A DNA stretch of 64,000 nt from Cronobacter dublinensis subsp. dublinensis LMG 23823. Lineage in GTDB: Bacteria; Pseudomonadota; Gammaproteobacteria; Enterobacterales; Enterobacteriaceae. The DNA lies in contig NZ_CP012266.1 of assembly GCF_001277235.1 (NCBI RefSeq), forward strand, positions 1,860,001-1,924,000. Direction: 5' to 3'. Under the pieces are notes generated by a model. That model had not been told where the DNA came from. It saw only the letters and a list, made by a program, of their open reading frames with translations, and made no database searches. A program made the position numbers and the translations under genes. Shown here piece after piece: positions 17,856 to 25,724 of the stretch (positions are counted from its first letter, which is position 1; every line of letters begins with the position of its first letter).

Positions 17856-19304
17856 ATGAGCCAAAACCCCCATTTTACCGCCACCTGGCGCGACGAACTG
17901 CCAGGTTTTTATACCGAACTCACCCCCACGCCGCTCAGTAACAGCCGCCTGCTGTGCCACAACGCGCCGCTGGCGCAGACGCTGGAACTGCCGCCAGCGC
18001 TGTTTGACTATCAGGGCCCGGCGGGCGTCTGGGGCGGCGAAACGCTGCTGCCCGGTATGGCGCCGCTGGCGCAGGTCTACAGCGGCCACCAGTTCGGCGT
18101 CTGGGCCGGTCAGCTCGGCGACGGCCGCGGCATTTTGCTCGGAGAGCAGCAGCTTAGCGACGGCCGCAAATTTGACTGGCACCTTAAAGGCGCGGGGCTG
18201 ACCCCGTACTCCCGCATGGGCGATGGCCGCGCGGTGCTGCGCTCCACGGTGCGCGAGTTTCTTGCCTCCGAGGCGATGCACGGCCTCGGCATTCCCACCA
18301 CCCGCGCGCTCAGCATCGTCACCAGCGATACGCCGGTACGACGCGAAACCACCGAGCGCGGCGCGATGTTAATGCGCATCGCCGAAAGCCACGTGCGCTT
18401 CGGCCATTTCGAGCATTTTTACTATCGCCGCGAGCCGGAACGGGTGCGCGAGCTGGCGCAGTACGTTATCGCGCACCACTTTGCGCATCTGGCGCAGGAA
18501 GAGGACCGCTTCGCGCTCTGGTTTGGTGAAGTAGTCACACGCACCGCGCATCTGATGGCGAGCTGGCAGTGCGTCGGTTTCTCCCACGGGGTAATGAACA
18601 CCGATAACATGTCTGTCCTCGGGCTGACGATGGACTATGGCCCCTACGGATTTCTCGACGACTACAATCCGGGCTTTATCTGCAACCACACCGACTATCA
18701 GGGCCGCTACGCGTTCGACAACCAGCCGGGCGTGGGGCTTTGGAATCTGCAACGCCTGGCGCAGGCGCTCTCGCCGATAATCCCGGCGGAGCGGCTTAAC
18801 GCGCTGCTGGATGAGTACCAGCCCGCGCTGCTGCGCGAGTGGGGCAGGCAGATGCGCGCGAAGCTCGGCTTCACCGTCGAGAAAGAGGGCGACAACGACT
18901 ATCTGCGCGAGTTACTGACGCTAATGGCGCGCGAAGGCAGCGACTACACGCGCACCTTCCGCATGCTGAGCGTGACCGAGCAGAGCTCGGCGGCCTCGCC
19001 GCTGCGTGATGAATTTATCGACCGCGCCACGTTTGACGCCTGGTTTGCGCGCTATCGCGCGCGGTTGCAGGAAGAGGGCGTGGAGGATGACGCGCGCCAG
19101 CGGCTAATGAAATCCGTTAACCCCGCGCTGGTGCTGCGCAACTGGCTCGCCCAGCGTGCGATTGAGGCGGCGGAGCGCGACGACGCGAGCGAGTTGTCGC
19201 GCCTGCTCGACGCGCTGCGTAACCCCTTCGCCGATCGCGACGATGACTATACGCATCGCCCGCCGGACTGGGGCAAACATCTCGAAGTGAGCTGTTCAAG
19301 CTAG
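17856..19304 (+). CDS. selO: Protein adenylyltransferase SelO (YdiU)
   Basis: A 482-residue pseudokinase-fold enzyme that transfers AMP to Ser/Thr/Tyr residues of target proteins; in E. coli its role is in redox and stress control. Recognised from YSGHQFGVWAGQLGDGRG, LKGAGLTPYSRMGDGRAVLR, GVMNTDNMSVLGLTMDYGPY (the metal-binding N-x-D-N region) and FLDDYNPGFICNHTDYQGRY. Length is close to E. coli YdiU (478). The protein ends VSCSS: in mitochondrial homologues a selenocysteine occupies the equivalent of this C-terminal cysteine. A bidirectional terminator separates it from convergent aroH. Confidence 0.96.
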   Translation: MSQNPHFTATWRDELPGFYTELTPTPLSNSRLLCHNAPLAQTLELPPALFDYQGPAGVWGGETLLPGMAPLAQVYSGHQFGVWAGQLGDGRGILLGEQQLSDGRKFDWHLKGAGLTPYSRMGDGRAVLRSTVREFLASEAMHGLGIPTTRALSIVTSDTPVRRETTERGAMLMRIAESHVRFGHFEHFYYRREPERVRELAQYVIAHHFAHLAQEEDRFALWFGEVVTRTAHLMASWQCVGFSHGVMNTDNMSVLGLTMDYGPYGFLDDYNPGFICNHTDYQGRYAFDNQPGVGLWNLQRLAQALSPIIPAERLNALLDEYQPALLREWGRQMRAKLGFTVEKEGDNDYLRELLTLMAREGSDYTRTFRMLSVTEQSSAASPLRDEFIDRATFDAWFARYRARLQEEGVEDDARQRLMKSVNPALVLRNWLAQRAIEAAERDDASELSRLLDALRNPFADRDDDYTHRPPDWGKHLEVSCSS

Positions 19305-19308
19305 TCGC

Positions 19309-19342
19309 AAAAAAAAGGGAAACCCGTGGGTTTCCCTTTTTA
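19309..19342. terminator. Bidirectional terminator between selO and aroH
   Basis: A 14-bp perfect stem (AAAAAGGGAAACCC / GGGTTTCCCTTTTT) around a 2-base centre, with A-run and T-run on the two sides, lies between two convergent stop codons. It should work in both directions. Confidence 0.9.
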
Positions 19343-19365
19343 TTTCGCGCTGGAAAGCACTGCGC

Positions 19366-20412
19366 TCAGAGGCGGCTCTCAACCGCGTCGGCAAGGCGCG
19401 CCAGCAGCGTTTCGCTGTCATCCCAGCTAAGGCACGGGTCGGTAATCGACTGGCCGTAAGTGAGCGGCGTGCCGGGGACGATTTTTTGGGTGCCTTCGGC
19501 GATAAAGCTCTCCACCATCACGCCCGCCACCTGGGTAGAGCCCGCGCGGATCTGCTGGCAAATGTCGTCGCAGACGTCGAGCTGACGCCGGTGCTGCTTC
19601 TGGCAGTTGCCGTGGCTGAAATCCACCACCAGTCGCTCCGGCAGGTTAAATTCGCGCAGCGCCAGACAGGCCTCGTTAATGGCCTGGGCGTGGTAGTTCG
19701 GCGTTTTGCCGCCGCGCATGATCACATGACCGTAAGGGTTGCCGCTGGTCTGGTAAATCGTCATCCGGCCATGTTTATCGGGCGAGAGGAACATATGGCT
19801 GGTGCGCGCCGCGCGAATGGCGTCTACCGCGATACGGGTGTTGCCGTCAGTGCCGTTTTTAAAGCCCACCGGGCAGGAGAGCGCCGAGGCCATTTCGCGG
19901 TGGATCTGGCTCTCGGTCGTGCGCGCGCCGATAGCGCCCCAGCTGATGAGATCGGAAATATACTGCCCGACCACCATATCGAGGAACTCGGTGGCGGTCG
20001 GCACGCCCAGCGCGTTGACCTCCAGCAGCAGGCGACGCGCTTGCTCAATGCCGTGGTTCACGCGGTAGCTACCGTTAAGGTCCGGGTCGGAAATCAGCCC
20101 CTTCCAGCCGACCACAGTGCGCGGTTTTTCAAAATAGGTGCGCATCACGATTTCAAGGCGGGCGTCATATTTATCCCGCAGCTGCGCCAGGCGGCCTGCG
20201 TAATCGACCGCCGCGCGGGTGTCATGAATCGAGCACGGGCCGATAATCACCAACAGGCGTTGATCGTCGCCGTTAAGGATTTTTTCAATACGGCGGCGGG
20301 CGTCAAGCACATGGCCTGCGACCGCCTCCGTGACGGGATAGCGCGCGGCAAGCTCAGCCGGGGTTACCAGGCTGTCGATGCGCGCCGTACGAAGTTCATC
20401 GGTTTTGATCAT
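19366..20412 (-). CDS. aroH: DAHP synthase, tryptophan-sensitive
   Basis: First enzyme of the shikimate pathway: condenses phosphoenolpyruvate and erythrose 4-phosphate to DAHP. The start at 20412 (MIKTDELRTARIDSLVTPAE) gives 348 residues, the E. coli AroH length; a further 19 codons upstream are open but not conserved. Metal and substrate motifs include LLVIIGPCSIHD, YFEKPRTVVGWKGL, GARTTESQIHREMASALSCP and VDFSHGNCQKQH. The sequence is closer to AroH than to AroF or AroG, and the TrpR operator about 140 bp upstream supports the assignment. It follows ppsR on the same strand. Confidence 0.95.
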   Translation of the reverse strand: MIKTDELRTARIDSLVTPAELAARYPVTEAVAGHVLDARRRIEKILNGDDQRLLVIIGPCSIHDTRAAVDYAGRLAQLRDKYDARLEIVMRTYFEKPRTVVGWKGLISDPDLNGSYRVNHGIEQARRLLLEVNALGVPTATEFLDMVVGQYISDLISWGAIGARTTESQIHREMASALSCPVGFKNGTDGNTRIAVDAIRAARTSHMFLSPDKHGRMTIYQTSGNPYGHVIMRGGKTPNYHAQAINEACLALREFNLPERLVVDFSHGNCQKQHRRQLDVCDDICQQIRAGSTQVAGVMVESFIAEGTQKIVPGTPLTYGQSITDPCLSWDDSETLLARLADAVESRL

Positions 20413-20554
20413 GGGTGTCTCAGAATCTGTTGCTTCATCGGCATCAGCGCCGGAAGTGATGGGCATCACGATAAACCAATCCGCCCTGAATTCAAGGCGA
20501 TTAAAGGATTCATCAGGTCATATGACGCCACCGTAACACAGATTATCGCACCTT

Positions 20555-20574
20555 TGTACTAGTTTATCAGTACA
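20555..20574 (-). promoter_or_regulatory. TrpR operator / aroH promoter
   Basis: TGTACTAGTTTATCAGTACA is an imperfect palindrome of the TrpR type (outer TGTACT half-sites, CTAGT core). Read on the minus strand, CTGATA (-35-like) inside it is followed after 17 bases by GATAAT (-10-like), so bound TrpR would block RNA polymerase. It overlaps the ppsR stop codon. TrpR control of aroH is established in E. coli. Confidence 0.85.
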
Positions 20575-21400
20575 TCCGGCGGCTGAGTCCCATGATGTCG
20601 AGGATTTTGGTGGCTATCTCTTCTACCGAATAGTTAGTGCTGTTGAGGTAGGGGATCTGGTGTTTGCGATAGAGCGCTTCGACTTCGGCCACTTCGAGAC
20701 GACACTGGCGCAGCGAGGCGTAACGGCTGTTTTCGCGGCGCTCTTCGCGGATGGCCGCGAGACGCTCCGGGTTAATCGTCAGGCCGAACAGCTTATGCTG
20801 GAGCGGGCGCAGCGCTGCCGGGAGGTTTAGGTTATCCATGTCGTCGGCAATAAAGGGGTAGTTGGCGGCCCGGATGCCAAACTGCATCGCCAGATAGAGG
20901 CTGGTGGGCGTTTTACCGCAGCGCGACACGCCAAGCAGGATCACCTGCGCCTGGTCGAGGTTACGCATGGAGATGCCGTCATCGTGGGCCAGCGTGTAGT
21001 CGATAGCCGCGATGCGCGCGTCATATTTGATGAGATTGGCCGGGTTAAGGCCGTGGGTGCGGTGGGCCACCGGCGTCGGGTCGAGCCGCAACTCTTCCTG
21101 AAGCGGCGCCACCAGCGCCTGGACAATATCCTGACAAAAGCCCTGGCTTTGCAGAATAATCTCGCGCACCTCGGGCAGTACGATGGAGTAGAACACCAGC
21201 GGGCGCACGCCGCTCTGCTGGTAGATGGCGTCAATCTGCTCCTTCACCGCTCTGGCGCGGCTTTCGTTTTCGACAAACGGCAGGGTAATGCTGTTGATGC
21301 TGACCGGGAATTGCGACATCACCGCATGGCCTAATACCTCGGCGGTGATCGCGGTCCCGTCGGAAATATAAAATACCTGGCGATCGACAACATTATCCAT
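20567..21400 (-). CDS. ppsR: Phosphoenolpyruvate synthase regulatory protein
   Basis: A 277-residue bifunctional kinase and pyrophosphorylase that inactivates PEP synthase by ADP-dependent threonine phosphorylation and reactivates it by phosphorolysis. The N-terminus RQVFYISDGTAITAEVLGHA and the P-loop GVSRCGKTPTSLYLA (about residues 151-165) are the family hallmarks, as is the C-terminal NSTNYSVEEIATKILDI. It is divergent from its target ppsA, with 334 bp between the starts. Its last codons lie inside the aroH operator. Confidence 0.96.
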   Translation of the reverse strand: MDNVVDRQVFYISDGTAITAEVLGHAVMSQFPVSINSITLPFVENESRARAVKEQIDAIYQQSGVRPLVFYSIVLPEVREIILQSQGFCQDIVQALVAPLQEELRLDPTPVAHRTHGLNPANLIKYDARIAAIDYTLAHDDGISMRNLDQAQVILLGVSRCGKTPTSLYLAMQFGIRAANYPFIADDMDNLNLPAALRPLQHKLFGLTINPERLAAIREERRENSRYASLRQCRLEVAEVEALYRKHQIPYLNSTNYSVEEIATKILDIMGLSRRMY

Positions 21401-21486
21401 TGTACCGGTCCTTAATTCAGATTGAGCATCATCTCAAGCATAAAATAATGCCTGAGTACGCGGCATGGCATTTCTCTCATTTTTGA

Positions 21487-21531
21487 AAGTGAAACGCTGT
21501 TTTTATTTTTAATGAAAGGTGCGTTTCACTT
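21487..21531. promoter_or_regulatory. Two inverted candidate Cra (FruR) sites between ppsR and ppsA
   Basis: AAGTGAAACGC (21487-21497) and its exact inverse GCGTTTCACTT (21521-21531) face each other across 23 bp. Each, read outward in its own direction, fits the Cra consensus RSTGAAWCSNTHHW in 13 of 14 positions. Cra activation of ppsA is established in E. coli. The other 334-bp divergent region shows no gene. Confidence 0.65.
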
Positions 21532-21734
21532 CACGAATATCACTGTAAATCATAGATCAAAACAGTAATCGAGCCTAATCAATCGGTTACGAAAAGCAGA
21601 ATTTGTCTGAAAATTTGAATTTTTCAATTTGCTTGAACGATTCACCGTTTTTCGCCACGCCTTTTCTATGCCAGGCTAAAACAGCTGTCAGGTGTTTCTT
21701 AATCCCGTTCATATATCATAAAAGGATTGCTTCG

Positions 21735-24113
21735 ATGTCCAACAATGGCTCGTCATCGCTCATACTTTGGTATAACCAACTCGGCATGAATGATGTAGAC
21801 AGAGTTGGGGGCAAAAACGCCTCCCTCGGTGAAATGATTACTAACCTGTCCGGTATGGGCGTGTCTGTGCCAAACGGGTTTGCGACCACCGCCGAGGCGT
21901 TTAATCAGTTCCTCGAAAGCCGTGGCGTTAACCAGCGTATCTATGAACTGCTGGATAAAACCGATATCGACGACGTGACTGAACTGGCGAAAGCTGGCTC
22001 GCAGATCCGCCAGTGGATAGTCGACACGCCCTTCCAGCCGGAACTGGAGCAGGCTATTCGCGACGCCTACGCCCAGCTCTCTGCCGATGACGCCGAAGCC
22101 TCCTTTGCGGTGCGCTCCTCCGCCACCGCCGAAGATATGCCGGACGCCTCGTTCGCTGGCCAGCAGGAAACTTTCCTTAACGTGCAGGGCATCGACGCCG
22201 TGATGGTGGCGGTGAAGCACGTCTTCGCCTCGTTGTTTAACGACCGCGCCATCTCCTACCGCGTGCATCAGGGTTACGATCACCGCGGCGTGGCGCTCTC
22301 CGCAGGCGTGCAGCGCATGGTACGTTCGGATCTCGCCGCGTCAGGCGTGATGTTCTCCATCGATACCGAATCGGGCTTCGACCAGGTGGTGTTTATCACC
22401 GCCGCGTATGGCCTCGGCGAAATGGTCGTGCAGGGCGCGGTCAACCCGGACGAATTCTATGTTCACAAGCCGGGTCTGGCGGAAGGCCGTCCGGCGATCG
22501 TGCGCCGGACCATGGGGTCGAAAAAAATTCGCATGGTGTATGCCGATACCCAGGAGCACGGCAAGCAGGTGCGCATTGAGGATGTGCCGCAGGCCGATCG
22601 CGACCAGTTCTGTATCACGCCAGAAGAGGTGCAGGAACTGGCGAAACAGGCGGTGCAGATTGAGAAACACTACGGTCGTCCGATGGATATCGAGTGGGCA
22701 AAAGACGGCCACACCGGCAAATTGTTTATCGTGCAGGCGCGCCCGGAAACCGTGCGCTCGCGCGGCCAGGTGATGGAGCGCTATACGCTGCATTCGCAGG
22801 GCAAAGTGGTGGCCGAGGGCCGCGCTATCGGTCATCGCATCGGCGCGGGCACGGTGAAAGTTATCCACGACATCAGCGAGATGAACCGCATTCAGCCGGG
22901 CGACGTGCTGGTCACGGACATGACCGACCCGGACTGGGAGCCTATTATGAAAAAGGCCGCGGCGATTGTGACCAACCGCGGCGGGCGCACCTGTCATGCG
23001 GCGATCATCGCCCGTGAGCTCGGCATTCCGGCGGTCGTCGGCTGCGGCGATGCCACCGAGCGCATTAAAGACGACGAGAAAGTTACCGTCTCCTGCGCCG
23101 AAGGGGACACCGGCTATGTCTACGCCGATCTGCTCGATTTCAGCGTGAAAAGCTCAAGCGTAGATACCATGCCGGATCTGCCGCTTAAGGTGATGATGAA
23201 CGTCGGCAACCCGGACCGCGCGTTCGACTTCGCCTGCCTGCCGAACGAAGGCGTGGGTCTGGCGCGTCTCGAATTTATCATCAACCGTATGATTGGCGTG
23301 CACCCGCGCGCGCTGCTGGAGTTCGACCAGCAGGAGCCCGCGCTGCAAAACCAGATCCGCGAGATGATGAAGGGCTTCGACAACCCGGTGGAATTCTACG
23401 TGGGCCGCCTGACCGAAGGCATCGCGACGCTCGGCGCGGCCTTCTGGCCGAAGCGCGTTATTGTGCGTCTGTCTGACTTTAAATCCAACGAATACGCCAA
23501 CCTGGTGGGCGGCGAGCGGTACGAGCCGCATGAAGAGAACCCGATGCTCGGCTTCCGTGGCGCGGGGCGTTATGTGGCCGACAGCTTCCGCGACTGCTTC
23601 GCGCTGGAGTGCGATGCGGTGAAACGCGTGCGTAACGAGATGGGTCTTACGAACGTTGAAATCATGATCCCGTTCGTGCGTACCGTGGATCAGGCCAAAG
23701 CGGTCGTGGACGAGCTGGCGCGTCAGGGGCTTAAGCGCGGCGAGAACGGGCTGAAAGTCATTATGATGTGCGAAATCCCGTCCAACGCGCTGCTGGCCGA
23801 GCAGTTCCTTGAGCATTTCGACGGCTTCTCGATTGGCTCCAACGACATGACGCAGCTCGCGCTCGGCCTCGACCGCGACTCCGGCGTCGTGTCCGAGCTG
23901 TTCGACGAGCGTAACGACGCCGTGAAAGCGCTGCTCTCCATGGCTATTCGCGCTGCGAAAAAGCAGGGCAAATATGTCGGCATCTGCGGTCAGGGCCCGT
24001 CGGATCACGAGGATTTCGCCGCCTGGTTAATGGAAGAGGGGATCGATTCGTTGTCGCTTAACCCCGATACTGTGGTGCAAACCTGGTTAAGCCTGGCCGA
24101 GCTTAAAAAATAA
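21735..24113 (+). CDS. ppsA: Phosphoenolpyruvate synthase
   Basis: Makes PEP from pyruvate and ATP (releasing AMP and phosphate) for gluconeogenesis. Starting at the ATG at 21735 (MSNNGSSSLILWYNQLGMND) gives 792 residues, the E. coli length; 44 open codons upstream are not conserved. The ATP-grasp nucleotide-binding domain is N-terminal, the phosphohistidine swivel domain carries His421 in GGRTCHAAIIARELGIPAVV, and the PEP/pyruvate barrel is C-terminal, with GFSIGSNDMTQLALGLDRDS and GICGQGPSDH near its end. The regulatory threonine two residues before His421 is the PpsR target. Divergent from ppsR. Confidence 0.98.
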   Translation: MSNNGSSSLILWYNQLGMNDVDRVGGKNASLGEMITNLSGMGVSVPNGFATTAEAFNQFLESRGVNQRIYELLDKTDIDDVTELAKAGSQIRQWIVDTPFQPELEQAIRDAYAQLSADDAEASFAVRSSATAEDMPDASFAGQQETFLNVQGIDAVMVAVKHVFASLFNDRAISYRVHQGYDHRGVALSAGVQRMVRSDLAASGVMFSIDTESGFDQVVFITAAYGLGEMVVQGAVNPDEFYVHKPGLAEGRPAIVRRTMGSKKIRMVYADTQEHGKQVRIEDVPQADRDQFCITPEEVQELAKQAVQIEKHYGRPMDIEWAKDGHTGKLFIVQARPETVRSRGQVMERYTLHSQGKVVAEGRAIGHRIGAGTVKVIHDISEMNRIQPGDVLVTDMTDPDWEPIMKKAAAIVTNRGGRTCHAAIIARELGIPAVVGCGDATERIKDDEKVTVSCAEGDTGYVYADLLDFSVKSSSVDTMPDLPLKVMMNVGNPDRAFDFACLPNEGVGLARLEFIINRMIGVHPRALLEFDQQEPALQNQIREMMKGFDNPVEFYVGRLTEGIATLGAAFWPKRVIVRLSDFKSNEYANLVGGERYEPHEENPMLGFRGAGRYVADSFRDCFALECDAVKRVRNEMGLTNVEIMIPFVRTVDQAKAVVDELARQGLKRGENGLKVIMMCEIPSNALLAEQFLEHFDGFSIGSNDMTQLALGLDRDSGVVSELFDERNDAVKALLSMAIRAAKKQGKYVGICGQGPSDHEDFAAWLMEEGIDSLSLNPDTVVQTWLSLAELKK

Positions 24114-24126
24114 GTGCGATATATTT

Positions 24127-24153
24127 AAAAACCCGCCGGAAGGCGGGTTTTTT
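24127..24153 (+). terminator. Terminator of ppsA
   Basis: An 11-bp A/T-extended stem (AAAAACCCGCC / GGCGGGTTTTT) with the loop GGAA, followed by more Ts, 13 bases after the ppsA stop. Confidence 0.93.
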
Positions 24154-24332
24154 ATTTTCAGCGGGTAATTTGCACCGCATCACAAATACGGGAAAAAGCA
24201 AAAAATCATAAACTGGCTGTGGATTTCTGCAATTGTTGGAGGGCAGCGCGTTCACAATACTTAGGCCTGATATCGCACCCGTGGTTTGCGTGCGAGACAA
24301 CACGCTTTCTAACGTTGATAAGGCCAATAATA

Positions 24333-25721
24333 ATGAACCTCACCTCTGCTCTTACGACAAAAGATAAAATAGGCTACGGCTTAGGCGATATGGCGAGCGC
24401 GCTGGTCTGGCAAACCGCGACGCTATTTCTCGCCTATTTTTATACCGATGTTTTCGGGCTGCCTGCGGCTATTATGGGCACCATGTTTTTACTGGTCAGG
24501 GTGGTGGACGCGTTTGTCGACCCGTGCATCGGCGCGCTGGTGGACCGCACCCGTACCCGCTATGGCCGCTTCCGCCCCTGGCTGCTGTGGTTCGCCATTC
24601 CATTCGGCGTCAGCTGTCTCATCACCTTCTATGTGCCCCAGGCGGGCGAGACCACGAAAATCGTTTACGCCTGCGTCACTTACAGCATTCTGAGCCTCGT
24701 GTATTCCGCCATTAACGTGCCGTATTGCGCGATGCCAGGCTCGCTGACGATGGATCCGCGCGAGCGCCACTCGCTGCAATCCTGGCGCTTCGGGCTTTCC
24801 TTTATTGGCGGGCTTATCGTTACCGTGATTGCGCTGCCGATGGTCGACTGGCTCGGCAACGGCAACGCCCAGAAGGGCTATTTCTACGCGATGGGCCTGA
24901 TGGGCGCGCTCGGCGTGGTGCTGTTCTTCTGCTGCTTTTTCATGACCCGCGAGCGTTATCTGCCGGCCAATGACGCCAACAGTTCAATGCTGAAAGATTT
25001 AAAACTGCTGGCGGCCAACAGCCAGTGGCGCATCATTTTCCTGTTTAATATTTTATTATTAACCGCGGTCGTCACGCGCGGCTCCGCGACAATGTATTAC
25101 GTTAAGTATGTTCTGCTACGCCCGGATCTGGTGTTTGTATTTATTGTCTCCGGCATGGTGGCGAATCTTACCGGTGCGTTATTATCTGAGCGTCTGCTCG
25201 GGAAATATGACCGCGTGCGCTCCTACCAGTGGACCATTATTAGCTTTGTGGTGCTCGCCACGCTCATTTTCTTTATTCCCCCAACCGCCGTCTGGTTAAT
25301 ATTCGCCATCAATATCGTCTTCAGTTTTATTCAGAACCTCACGACGCCGCTGCAATGGACCATGTTTTCCGACGTGGTGGATTATGAAGAGCACCGCAGC
25401 GGACGCCGCCTCGACGGCCTGGTCTTCTCCACCGCGCTGTTCGCCATCAAGCTCGGACTGGCGCTCGGCGGCGCGGTCGTGGGCTGGATCCTCGGCATGG
25501 TCGATTACCTGCCAAACCAGGCCACGCAAAGCGCCAGCGTGCTAACCACCATTAATGCGCTGTTCACGCTTATCCCCTGCGCGCTGTTCTTGCTGATGGC
25601 GCTGCTGCTCTGCTTTTATCAGCTCAGCAGCCGCCGCGTGGCCGCCATCGCCGCGGAGCTGGTGCAAAAGCGCCAGGTGCGTGAAGACACCGCCTCACTC
25701 AAGCCTGCTATTCAGGAGTAA
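24333..25721 (+). CDS. GPH-family sugar:cation symporter
   Basis: A 462-residue inner-membrane transporter of the glycoside-pentoside-hexuronide:cation symporter family (MelB, UidB, YicJ, YagG). It starts at 24333 (MNLTSALTTKDKIGYGLGDM) after GATAAGGCC; 38 open codons upstream are not used. About twelve hydrophobic segments are visible, with the family loop DPCIGALVDRTRTRYGRFRP (about residues 61-80) and MFSDVVDYEEHRSGRRLDGL in the second half. The GH3 glycosidase starts 3 bases after its stop codon. The pair probably imports a beta-glycoside such as a xylo- or gluco-oligosaccharide and hydrolyses it inside the cell. E. coli has different genes between ppsA and rprA. Confidence 0.92.
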   Translation: MNLTSALTTKDKIGYGLGDMASALVWQTATLFLAYFYTDVFGLPAAIMGTMFLLVRVVDAFVDPCIGALVDRTRTRYGRFRPWLLWFAIPFGVSCLITFYVPQAGETTKIVYACVTYSILSLVYSAINVPYCAMPGSLTMDPRERHSLQSWRFGLSFIGGLIVTVIALPMVDWLGNGNAQKGYFYAMGLMGALGVVLFFCCFFMTRERYLPANDANSSMLKDLKLLAANSQWRIIFLFNILLLTAVVTRGSATMYYVKYVLLRPDLVFVFIVSGMVANLTGALLSERLLGKYDRVRSYQWTIISFVVLATLIFFIPPTAVWLIFAINIVFSFIQNLTTPLQWTMFSDVVDYEEHRSGRRLDGLVFSTALFAIKLGLALGGAVVGWILGMVDYLPNQATQSASVLTTINALFTLIPCALFLLMALLLCFYQLSSRRVAAIAAELVQKRQVREDTASLKPAIQE

Positions 25722-25724
25722 CCG

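Noticed and set aside
19486..20562. A 358-codon plus-strand frame opposite aroH
   Set aside because: It lies entirely opposite a clearly identified gene and has no similarity to a known family that I recognise.
21603..21734. Upstream in-frame extension of ppsA
   Set aside because: It lies in the AT-rich control region and would make the protein 44 residues longer than the E. coli enzyme.
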